DNA of 64,000 nt, taken from NCBI RefSeq assembly GCF_016907955.1, contig NZ_JAFBCX010000001.1, positions 620,001-684,000 on the forward strand, given 5' to 3'. This DNA is from Lentzea nigeriaca. Lineage in GTDB: Bacteria > Actinomycetota > Actinomycetes > Mycobacteriales > Pseudonocardiaceae. How positions within the stretch are numbered: the first letter of the stretch is position 1; the number at the start of each line of letters is the position of its first letter. This document shows, piece by piece, positions 23,930 through 35,900 of the stretch. Position numbers and translations under genes: made by a program. The notes beneath the pieces are model-generated. The model saw nothing but the letters and a program-made list of their open reading frames with translations, ran no database searches and had not been told where the DNA came from.

Positions 23930-26900
23930 ATGACCACCTCTGGTGACCAGTACGTCGAGGCTCTGCGGTCGTCACTGAAGGAGATCGACCGGCTGCGCAG
24001 GCAGAACCAGCAGCTGATCGCGGCAGCGGTGGAACCGATCGCGATCGTGGGCATCGGGTGCCGGTACCCGGGAGGGGTGTCGTCGCCGGAGGACCTCTGG
24101 CAGGTCGTCGCCGAGGGCAGGGACGTGATCGGCGCGTTCCCGACCGACCGCGGCTGGGACGTGTCCGAACTCGACACCGCCACGATCGAAGGTGGCTTCC
24201 TCGAAGACCCGGCGTCGTTCGACGCCGGGTTCTTCGGCATCTCACCCCGCGAAGCCGTCGTCATGGACCCGCAGCAGCGGCTCCTGCTCGAAACCGCCTG
24301 GGAGGCACTGGAACGCGCCGGGGTGAACGCGCAGTCGTTGCGCGGCACCAAAACCGGCGTGTTCATGGGTACCACATCGCAGGACTACGCCGACCTGCTC
24401 TCCCGCTCCGGCGAGGACGTCGGCCTCTACGCCACGACCGCGTTCGCCGCCTCGGTGCTGTCCGGCCGCATCTCCTACCTGCTCGGCCTCGAAGGCCCTG
24501 CCGTCACGGTCGACACCGCCTGCTCGTCGTCGCTGGTGGCACTGCACCTCGCCGCCCAGGCCCTGCGTGGCGGCGAGTGCGACCTGGCGCTGGCCGGTGG
24601 TGTCGCGGTCATGACGACGCCCGCCGGGTTCGCCGCCTTCACCTCGCAGGGCGGGCTCGCCGGAAACGGGCGCTGCAAGGCGTTCTCCGACGACGCGGAC
24701 GGCACCGGCTGGTCCGAGGGTGTCGGTGTGCTGGTGCTGAAACGCCTCTCCGACGCGCAGCGCGCCGGCGACAAGATCCTCGCCGTGGTCCGCGGTTCCG
24801 CCGTCAACCAGGACGGTGCCTCCAACGGCCTGACCGCGCCGAACGGCCCGTCGCAGCAGCGCGTCATCCGCCAGGCGCTGCAGAACGCCGGTCTCGCACC
24901 GTCCGATGTGGACGCCGTCGAGGCGCACGGCACGGGAACGACGCTGGGCGACCCGATCGAGGCGCAGGCGATTCTCTCGGTGTACGGGCAGGATCGCGCC
25001 GAGCCGCTCTACCTCGGGTCGATCAAGTCGAACATCGGTCACCCCCAGGGCGCGGCCGGTGTCGCCGGTGTGATCAAGGTCGTCATGGCGTTGCGGAACG
25101 GACTGCTGCCCAAGACCCTGCACCTCGGCACGCCGTCCACCCGGGTCGACTGGACCAAGGGCAACGTCTCGCTGCTGCGGGACGCGCGGCCGTGGCCGTC
25201 CGTCGAGAGGCCTTGGCGCGCCGGTGTTTCCGCGTTCGGTGTGTCGGGCACGAACGCGCACGTGATCATCGAGCAGGCTCCCGCCTTCGAGTCTCCGTCG
25301 GAGGTTTCCGCTCCCGCTGTGCTGCCGTGGGTCTTGTCCGGCCGCACTCCAGGGGCGCTGGAGGAGCAGCGGGTTCGGCTGCAGTCGGTCGTGGATGCCT
25401 TGTCGCCACTCGACATCGCGTTCACGCTGGCGACCGCGCGTGCGTCGTTCGAGCAGCGTGCTGTGGTGTTGCCGGACGGCACGGAGCTCGCGCGCGGCGT
25501 GGCTGCCGACGAGCACACGCTCGCGTTCCTGTTCTCCGGTCAGGGATCGCAGCGGCTCGGCATGGGGCGTGAGCTCCACGCAAGGTTCCCGGTGTTCGCT
25601 TCCGCCTTCGACGAGGTTCTCGCGCACCTCGACCCGTCGTTGCGTTCGGTCATGTGGGGCGACGACGCCGCCGTGCTGAACCAGACCCGCTACACGCAGC
25701 CCGCGCTGTTCGCCTTCGAGGTGGCGATGTTCCGGCTGCTGGAGTCGTTCGGCCTGGTGCCGGAGCAGGTGGCGGGGCATTCGATCGGCGAGATCGCGGC
25801 CGCGCACGTCGCCGGTGTGCTGTCCCTCGAAGACGCCTGCACGCTGGTGACGGCGCGGGCATCGCTCATGCAGGCGCTCCCCGCGGGCGGCGTCATGATC
25901 GCCTTGCAGGCCACCGAGGACGAGATCCTGCCGCATCTCACCGGCGGCGTCTCCATCGCCGCCATCAACGGCCCGCGCTCGGTCGTCATCGCCGGTGTTG
26001 AACAGGAGGCTCGTAGGATCGTTGAGCAATTCAACGACAGGAAGGTTCGACAACTCGACGTTTCTCACGCCTTCCACTCGCCGCTGATGGAGCCGATGCT
26101 GGACGAGTTCCGCGCGGCCATCGCCGGCATCTCGTTCAACGATCCGACGATCCCGCTGCTGACTCGTGGGGTCGTTCAACAATCCGAGTACTGGGTGCGG
26201 CACGTCCGCGACGCCGTGCGCTTCCACGACACGGTGGTCGCGATGGGCGACAAGACCTTCGTGGAGGTCGGCCCGGACGGCGTGCTGGCCGCGATGGTCG
26301 ACGGCGCGGTGCCCACTTCGCGCAAGGACCGCGGCGAGGAGCTCGCGTTCGTGACGGCCTTGGCGCGCCTGCACGTCGCCGGTGTCCCGGTGGACTGGGC
26401 CCGGCTCTTCGAGGGCTCCGGTGCCGTCCGGGCGGACCTGCCGACGTATGCGTTCCAGCGGCAGCGGTTCTGGCCCCGGCCGAAGACGCAGTCCGGTGAC
26501 GTGCGCGGCGCGGGCCTCGGCTCGGTCGGGCATCCGCTGCTCGGCGCGGCCGTCGAGCTGGCGGGCACGGCGGGGCACCTGTTCACGTCGCGGCTGTCGC
26601 TGGCCACCCATCCGTGGCTCGCTGATCACGTGGTGATGGGGCGGGTTCTGTTCGCCGGTACCGCGTTCCTGGAGCTCGCGGTCCGTGCCGCGGACGAGGT
26701 GGGATGCGAGCGGGTCGAGGAGCTGACGCTCGCCGCGCCGCTGGTGCTGACGCCCGATGCCGCCGTTCAGGTGCAGGTGTCCGTTGGGGCGGTGGACTCC
26801 GAGGGGCGCCGTTCGGTCGCGATCTTCTCGCGGCCAGAGGGAGCTGTTGACGCGCCCTGGCTTCAGCACGCGTCCGGTGTGCTCGGGTCTGGTGCGTCCT

Positions 26901-29900
26901 CGGTGTCGTTCGACGCTTCCGTGTGGCCGCCCGCTGGTGCCGAACCGGTGGACATCTCCGGTTCCTACGAGCGCTTCACCGGCATGGGCTTCGACTACGG
27001 GCCGGTTTTCCAGGGCCTGCAAGCGGTGTGGCGCGGCGGCGACGGCGTCGTGTACGCCGAGGTCGCGTTGCCCGACGGGGTCGACGGGTCGCTGTTCGGG
27101 CTGCATCCGGCGTTGCTGGATGCCGGCATGCACGCCGCAGGGTTCGGCGACCTCGGTTCGATCAGCAGGGGCGGGCTCCCGTTCTCCTGGCAGGGCGTCT
27201 CACTGCACGCCGCGGGTGCTTCCGCGGTGCGGGTGCGGTTGTCGCGGGGCGAGGACGGCTCGATGGAGATCGCCGTCGCCGACACGACCGGCGCTCCCGT
27301 CGCGTCCGTCGAGGCCCTGCAGACGCGGCCGGTTCCCGTGGACGAACTGGGTTCCGGGGTGGAGCGCGACTCGCTGTTCCGCATCGAGTGGGCGCCGGTC
27401 GAGCTGCCGGCCGGCTTCGCGGAGCAGACCGTCGCGGTGCTCGGCCCCGACGTGCTGTCGCTGGCCGCGGGACCGGTGGTCGACTCGCTCACCGACGCCG
27501 GCCTGACGCTGGTTCCCGTTGTCGGCACCGACGTGCGGGAGACCTGCTCGCGGGTGCTGGCGCTGATCCAGGAGTTCGTGGCGCGACCAGAGGGACGGCT
27601 CGCGTTCGTCACGCGCGGTGCGGTGGACGGTGACGACCTCGCCGCGGCCGCCGCACGTGGTCTGGTGCGGTCGGCGCAGTCCGAGCACCCCGGCCGTTTC
27701 GTGTTGGTGGACCTGGACTTCTCGGAAGCCTCAGCCGGCGCGGTGCTGCACGCTCTGACGACCGACGAGCCGGTGCTCGCGGTCCGCGACGGCGTCGTTC
27801 TCGCGGCCAGGCTGGCCCGAGCAGCCCTGCCCGCCGAGCGGGTGTCGTGGTCCGGTCGCGTGCTGATCACCGGCGGAACCGGCGGTCTCGGCCAGCTGGT
27901 GGCCCGGCACCTCGTCGAGGAGCACGGAGTCCGGGAGCTGCTGCTGGTGTCGCGCAGTGGTTCCGCGGACGTGTCGGCGTTGCGCGAGCTGGGTGCTGAC
28001 GTGATCGTCGAGGCGTGCGACGTCTCCGATCGTCCGGCGCTGGAATCGTTGCTGTCGAGGCATTCCATCGGTGGCGTGGTGCACACCGCCGCGGTGCTCG
28101 ACGACGGTGTGGTCGAGTCGCTCACCGAGGCACGGCTCGACACCGTGCTGCGTCCCAAGGCCGACGCGGCGTTGCACCTGCACGAGCTTCTCCCTGACGT
28201 GCCGTTCGTTTTGTTCTCGTCCGCCGCGAGCACCTTCGGTGGTGCGGGCCAGGCGAACTACGCCGCTGCCAACGCTTTCCTCGACGCTCTGGCCCGCGTG
28301 CGCCGTGCGTCCGGGAAGCACGCTGTCGCGCTGGCTTGGGGCGCATGGGAGCAGACGTCGGGCATGACCGCCGCGATGTCCGACGCCGACATGCGGCGCA
28401 TCGCCCGTTCCGGCATGCCTCCGCTGAAGGTCACAGAGGGGCTGGCCCTGTTCGACGCCGGTGCCGCCGGTTCGGACGCTTTCCTGCTGCCGCTGCGGTT
28501 GGATCTCCCGGCGCTGCGGGCTCAGGGCGCGCCGCCGCCGCTGCTGCGTGGCCTGATCAAGACGCCGAAGCGGCTTGCTGCCGCCCAGTCCGTCGCGGCG
28601 GAGGGCCTTGCCGCGCAGTTGTCGCGTTTGGGGTCCGACGCGCGCCTGGAGGCGTTGCTGGATCTGGTCGCGGCCGAGGTGGCCGCGGTGCTCGGCCACG
28701 GCAACGCGTCCGAAGTGGACCGCACGCGCACGTTCCAGGGCCTCGGTTTCGACTCGCTGACCGCCGTCGAGCTGCGCAACCGCCTCACCGCGTCCACCGG
28801 TATCCGCCTCCCGGCCACCCTGATCTTCGACTACCCGACCGCGGGAGCCCTGGCCTCCCACCTGCTGGACGAACTGTTCGGCGCAGACGACTTCGTGCCG
28901 GAAGCGGCTTCCGGCGCGGTGTCCGACGACCCGATCGTGATCGTCGGCATGGCCTGCCACTACCCGGGCGGCGTGTCGTCGCCGGAAGACCTGTGGCGCC
29001 TGGTGTTCGAGGAACGCGACGGCGTCACCGGGTTCCCCGTGAACCGCGGCTGGGACCTCGACGCGCTCTACGACCCGGACCCGGACGCCGCCGGCAAGAC
29101 CCACGTGATGCAGGGCGGCTTCCTGCACGACGCCCCGTCGTTCGACCCGGACTTCTTCGGCATGTCGCCGCGCGAGGCCCTGGCCACGGACGTCCAGCAC
29201 CGCCTGCTCCTGCAGACCGCCTGGGAAGCCTTCGAACGCGCGGGCATCGACCCGGCGTCCGTGCGGGGCTCCAAGACCGGCGTGTTCGCGGGCGTGATGT
29301 CCAACGACTACTCGACTCTGGTGTCCGACGACATCTTCGAGGGTTACCAGGGCACCGGCACCGCGCAGAGCGTGCTGTCCGGCCGCGTCGCCTACACCTT
29401 CGGCCTCGAAGGCCCCGCCGTCACCGTCGACACGGCTTGCTCGTCCTCGTTGGTCGCTCTGCACCTCGCGGCTTCCGCGCTGCGCAACGGAGAATGCTCG
29501 CTGGCCCTCGCCGGTGGTGTCACCGTCATGTCGACGCCGGGCTCCTTCGTGGCCTTCTCGAAGCAGCGCGGCCTGGCGATGGACGGCCGCTGCAAGTCCT
29601 TCGCCGACGCCGCCGACGGCACGGGCTGGGGCGAGGGCGTCGGCCTGCTGGTCCTGGAACGCCGATCGGACGCCCTGCGCAACGGTCACACCATCCTGGC
29701 CGTCGTGCGCGGCTCCGCCGTCAACCAGGACGGCGCCTCGAACGGCCTCACCGCCCCGAACGGCCCGTCGCAGCAGCGCGTGATCCGCGCGGCCCTCGCC
29801 TCGGCAGGCCTGTCCACGACTGACGTCGACGTCGTCGAGGCTCACGGCACGGGCACCACCCTGGGCGATCCGATCGAGGCCCAGGCGCTGCTCGCCGTCT

Positions 29901-32900
29901 ACGGCCAGGACCGCCCGTCGCCGCTCCTCCTGGGCTCCATCAAGTCCAACATCGGCCATACCCAGGCCGCCGCCGGTGTCGCCGGCATCATCAAGATGGT
30001 CCACGCGATGCGCCACGGAGTGGTGCCCGCGACCCTGCACGTCGACCAGCCCTCCACCCACATCGACTGGAGCGCGGGCGACGTCTCCCTCGTGACCAGC
30101 GCGACGTCGTGGCCTGACGTGTCGCGCCCCCGCCGCGCTGGCGTGTCGTCGTTCGGTGTCTCGGGCACGAACGCCCACGTGATCCTCGAGGCTCCGGAAT
30201 TGTCGGACCTGCCTGAGATGATGGGGATGGGGGCCTCGGTCTCCCCCGGAGGGGCCCCAACCAGGATCGATCCAGCCGCGATCGACGCCACCGGGATCGA
30301 CGCCGCCAGGATTGATGTGGCTGGGATTGATGCGGCTGGCATCGATGCGGCGGGCCCGGTTCCCCTGGTCGTGTCGGCGCGGTCGGCTGACTCGCTGGCC
30401 GCGCAGGTCGAGCGGATCAAGGCGTGGCCGGGAGATGCGGCGGACATCGCGTTCTCGTTGCTGACCACGCGTGCGTTGTTCGACCACCGGGCCGTGGTGC
30501 TCGACGGCGAGGTGCTGGCGAGCGGCGTGGCCAAGGCCGGGGAGCTCGCGTTCCTGTTCAGCGGGCAGGGATCGCAGCGGATCGGCATGGGACGGGAGCT
30601 GTACGAGGCGTTCCCGGCGTTCGCCGAAGCGCTCGACGCGGTGCTCGTCCACCTCGACCCGGCCGTTCGCGAGGTCATGTGGGGCGACGACCAGGAGAAG
30701 CTGAACCAGACCGGGTACACGCAGCCGGCGCTGTTCGCGTTCCAGGTGGCGCTGTATCGGCTGTTCGAGTTCTACGGCGTGACGCCCGATCACATCGCGG
30801 GTCACTCGATCGGGGAAATCGCTGCCGCACACGTTGCCGGGGTCCTGAGCCTGGAGGACGCCTGCCAGCTCGTCACGGCGCGGGCCTCGTTGATGCAGGC
30901 GTTGCCCGCCGGTGGCGCCATGGTGTCGGTGGTGGCGTCCGAGAAGAAGGTGCGTGAGTACCTGACCGATGGCGTGTCCATCGCTGCCGTCAACGGGCCA
31001 CGCTCCGTGGTGATCGCCGGCGTCGAAGAAGAAGTGCTCGCCATCGCCTCGAGGTGGAAGAACAAGCGACTGAAGGTGTCGCACGCGTTCCACTCGCCGT
31101 TGATGGAGCCGATGCTCGACGACTTCCGCGCCGCAATCAGCGGACTGACGTTCGCGGCGCCGAATGTCCGAATGTCAACAACCGGACAAGTCGACACCGT
31201 CGACTACTGGGTCGACCACGTCCGCGACACCGTCCGGTTCCACGACAACGTCTCGGCGCTGGGTGACGTGAAGTTCGTCGAGGTCGGACCCGACGGCGTG
31301 CTGTCCGCGATGGTGGACGGCTGCGTGCCGGCGGTGCGGCGCGATGTTGACGAAGTCAAGTCCATGTTGACGGCATTGAGCCGAATCAATGTTGACGGCG
31401 TCAATGTTGATTGGAACAAGTTCTGTCAACATGGCCGCAAGGTCGACCTGCCGACGTACGCGTTCGAGCAGCACCGGTTCTGGCCCGAGGTGTCGACGAA
31501 GGCGGACGTCCGGTCGGCCGGGCTCGGCGCGGTCGAACACCCGCTACTCGGCGCCGCCGTCGAGCTCGCAGGGGGAGAGGGCCTGCTGTTCACGAGCAGG
31601 CTGTCGCTGCGCACGCACCCGTGGCTGCGGGACCACTCGCTGCACGGCAAGGTGCTGGTGCCCGGAGCGGCACTGGTCGAGCTCGCACTGCGGGCGGCCG
31701 ACGAGGTGGGCCTCGACCGCGTCGACGAGCTGACCATCGCGGCACCGCTCGTGCTGCCCGACTCGGGTGCCGTTCAGCTGCAGATCAGGGTTGGTACAGA
31801 GGGCGACCGCAGGGCGGTGGCGATCCACAGCCGCCCCGAGGACAGCGATCTGCCGTGGACCGAGCACGCCGCCGGTTTCCTGACTGGTGGCACCACGACC
31901 GCGGACTTCGACGCTTCCGCGTGGCCGCCGGCCGGGGCCGAGGCAGTGCAGGTCGAGGGTGTCTACGAGCGGTTCGCGGAGCTCGGGTTCGACTACGGGC
32001 ACGCGTTCCAGGGGCTGCGGGCCGCGTGGAAGCTCGGTGACCAGGTGTTCGCCGAGGTCGAGCTGCCCGAGGACGTGACCGCCGCCGGCTTCGGCATCCA
32101 CCCCGCGCTGCTGGACGCGGCGCTGCACGCCGTGGCGTTCGCGGATCAGCGGACCGAGGGAGCGGTGCCGTTCTCGTGGGAAAACGTCGCGCTGCACGCG
32201 GTGGGCGCGACGGCGCTGCGCGTGCGGCTGCGGACCACCGGCGACAGCTCGATGGAGATCGCCATCGCCGACACCGCCGGTGCGCCGGTGGCGACGGTCG
32301 GGTCGCTCGTGACGCGGGCCGTCTCGACGAGCCAGCTCAGCGCGGCGCAGGAGGCGTTGTTCGGGCTGGACTGGGTGCCGATCACGCTCACGGAGGCGGT
32401 TCCGGCGGCGCACGTCGTGGAGCACGTGTCGGCGGAAGGCTCGCCGGTCGAGGTCGCGCACGCGGTGACCGCCTCTGTACTCGCCAAGATCCAGGAATGG
32501 ATTGCCACCGAGCGGGCGGAAAAGCTCGTTTTCGTTACGCGGCAGGGTGATCTGGGTACGTCGGCGGTGTGGGGCCTGGTGCGGGCCGCGCAGTCGGAGC
32601 ACCCCGGCCGGTTCGCGCTGGTCGAAACCGATGGCGACCTGCCCGACGCGGTGCTGGCGAGCGCGGAGCCGCAGCTGCGGGTGCGGGGCGGTGAGGTGTT
32701 CGTGCCGCGTGTCGGCAGGGTCGCGGCTGGAGACAGCGTTGTGCTGGAAGGGCCTGTGCTGATCACCGGCGGCACCGGTGGGCTCGGTCAGGTGATCGCG
32801 CGGCATCTCGTTGCCGCGCATGGTGTTCGTGACCTGGTCCTGGTCAGCCGCCGCGGTGAGACTCCGGACTGGGTTGCCGAGCTGGACGCGTCGGTGGCGG

Positions 32901-35900
32901 TCGTGGCCTGCGATGTCACCGACCGGCACGCCGTCGCGAACCTCTTTGCGGGACACCGGATCCGTTCCGTCGTGCACACCGCCGGCGTGCTCGATGACGG
33001 TGTGATCGAGTCGCTCACGCCCGAGCGTCTCGCGAACGTCCTGCGGCCCAAGGTCGATGCCGCGTGGAACCTGCACGAGCTCGCCGGTGATGTGTCCGCG
33101 TTCGTCGTGTACTCCTCCGGTGCGGGGATCTTCGGTTCGTCGGGGCAGGGCAACTACGCGGCGGGCAACACGTTCCTCGACGCGTTGGCCGAGTACCGGC
33201 GGGCGCAGGGTCTGCCGGGTGTGTCGCTGGCGTGGGGAGCGTGGGCAGGGACGGGCATGCTGTCCGGCGCCGACGCCGAACGCCTCGCCAAGTCGGGAAT
33301 GCCGCCGATCACGCCCGCGGAAGGCGTGGAACTCTTCGACGCCGCACTGTCTTCCGGTGCGGGTCTGGTGTTGCCGTTGCGGCTCGATCTGCCGGTGTTC
33401 CGGGCGCGGGGCGAGGTTCCGGCGGTGCTGCGGGGCCTGGTGAAGGTCCGCGCACGCCGCACGGCTGCTTCGGGCACCTCGTCGTCGCTGGTGCGGAGGC
33501 TGGCCGGTCTCGACGACGCAGGGCGTCTGGAAGCGCTTCTCGACCTGGTGCGCGCCGAGGTCGGTGCAGTCCTCGGCCACAGCGGCGGCGAGACGATCGA
33601 CCCGTCGCGGGCGTTCCAGTCGCTGGGCTTCGACTCGCTGACCGCCGTCGAGCTGCGCAACCGGCTGGGAGAGGTCACCGGGCTGAGGTTGCCCGCGACT
33701 CTGACGTTCGACTACCCGACCGCGGCGGTGCTGGCGGGCTTCCTGAAGGACGAGCTGTTCGGCACCGAGTCGCCGGTGTCCGCGCCGCCCGGCCTCGTGT
33801 CCACTTCGGACGATCCGATCGTGATCGTCGGCATGGCCTGCCGTTATCCCGGAGGGGTGTCGTCGCCAGAGGACCTGTGGCGGCTGGTGTCCGACGGTGT
33901 CGACGCGATCACCGAGTTCCCGGTCAACCGCGGCTGGGACATCGACGGCATCTACCACCCCGACCCCGATCACGCGGGCACGACCTACTCGCTCTCGGGC
34001 GGCTTCCTGCACGAGGCGGGTGCGTTCGACCCTGCGTTCTTCGGCATGTCGCCGCGTGAGGCCCTGGCCACGGACTCCCAGCAGCGCCTGTTGCTGGAGA
34101 CCACCTGGGAGGCGCTGGAGCGCTCCGGGATCGACCCGGTCTCGTTGCGCGGCAGTGCGACCGGTGTCTTCACCGGCGTCATGTACAACGACTATGCGTC
34201 CATTCTGGACGGTGCCGACTTCGAGGGACATCAGGGTCAGGGCAGCGCGGGCAGCATCGCTTCGGGCCGTGTGTCCTACACGTTCGGCTTCGAGGGCCCG
34301 GCGGTCACTGTCGACACCGCCTGCTCTTCCTCTTTGGTGGCACTGCATCTCGCCGCGCAGGCGCTGCGTTCGGGCGAGTGCTCGCTGGCTGTCGCCGGTG
34401 GCGTCACGGTGATGTCGACGCCCACCACCTACGTCGAGTTCTCCCGGCAGCGCGGTCTTTCCGTTGACGGGCGGTGCAAGGCGTTCTCGGACGACGCCGA
34501 CGGCACCGGCTGGGGCGAGGGTGTCGGCCTGCTGGTGCTGGAGCGTCAGTCCGATGCTCTGCGCAACGGCCACACCGTGCTGGCCGTCGTGCGTGGCTCG
34601 GCGGTGAACCAGGACGGTGCTTCCAACGGCCTGACCGCTCCGAACGGCCCGTCGCAGCAACGCGTGATCCGCGCCGCCTTGGCTTCGGCCGGGCTGTCTC
34701 CCGCGGATGTCGACGCCGTCGAGGCGCACGGCACCGCCACGAAGCTCGGCGACCCGATCGAGGCGCAGGCACTGCTCGCGGTGTACGGGCAGGATCGCGA
34801 CGAGCCGCTCTACCTGGGGTCGATCAAGTCGAACATCGGCCACACGCAGGCCGCCGCCGGTGTCGCGGGTGTGATCAAGATGGTGCAGGCGCTGCGCCAC
34901 GGCGTGCTGCCCCGGACCTTGCACGTCGGCACGCCGACCACACAGGTCGACTGGGAGTCGGGCGCCGTCGAGGTGCTGACGACGTCCCGCGCGTGGCCTT
35001 CGGTCTTCCGCGCACGCCGCGCCGGTGTGTCGTCGTTCGGCGTGTCGGGCACGAACGCCCACGTGATTCTCGAGGCTCCGGAATTGTCGGACCTGCCTGA
35101 GATGATGGGGATGGGGGCCTCGGTCTCCCCCGGAGGGGGCCCAAGCGGGATCGATCCAGCCGAGGTCGAGGCGGCAGGGGTCGGCGCTGCGGGACCGGTG
35201 CCGTTGGTGGTGTCGGCGAAGTCGGCCGGGGCGCTGCGGGGGCAGGTCGAGCGGATCACGGAGTTGGTGGGCAGTGGCGTGTCCGCTGTGGACGTCGGGT
35301 TCTCGTTGGCGACCACGCGCTCGTTGTTCGAGCATCGGGCCGTTCTGGTTGACGGTGATGTTGTCGCTGAGGGCGTGGCGACCGGGAAGCCGTTGGCGGT
35401 GCTGTTCTCCGGGCAAGGGGCTCAGCGGCTCGGGGCGGGCCGGGAACTGTATGAGGCGTTCCCGGTGTTCGCGGAGGCGCTCGACGCGGCGTTGACGAAT
35501 CTCGACCCGGTGGTGCGCGAGGTCATGTGGGGTGATGACCAGGAGGCGTTGAACCAGACCGGGTACGCGCAGCCGGCGATCTTCGCGGTTGAGGTGGCGT
35601 TGTACCGGTTGCTGGAGTGGTTCGGGTTGAAGCCGGACCATCTGGTCGGGCATTCGATCGGGGAGATCGCGGCGGCTCATGTCGCGGGCGTGCTGAGCCT
35701 TGAGGACGCGTGTTTGTTGGTGACGGCGCGGTCGGCGCTCATGCAGGCGTTGCCTGTTGGTGGGGCGATGGTGTCGGTTGTCGCGTCCGAAGAAGAAGTG
35801 TTGCCGCATCTGACTGCTGGCGTCTCGATCGCGGCTGTCAACGGGCCGCGTGCCGTGGTGATCGCGGGTGTCGAAGAAGAGGTGCTGGCGGTTGCGGAGC

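Larger units (their letters stand above)
28925..33805 (+). other. M7: KS-AT(malonyl)-DH-KR(B)-ACP
   Basis: KS from 28925, active Cys 29438-29440; it has unusual residues near the N-terminus ([17 protein letters not shown]), but the catalytic triad is intact. Linker element 30192-30272 plus five IDA-type repeats. AT from about 30545: Ser 30806-30808, HAFH 31082-31093. DH: HPLLG at 31538, [10 protein letters not shown] (His 31634-31636) intact. KR: LDD, Tyr 33155-33157. ACP Ser 33635-33637. Expected outcome: unbranched double bond. A low-GC GTTGAC-rich island lies at 31343-31434. Confidence 0.93.
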
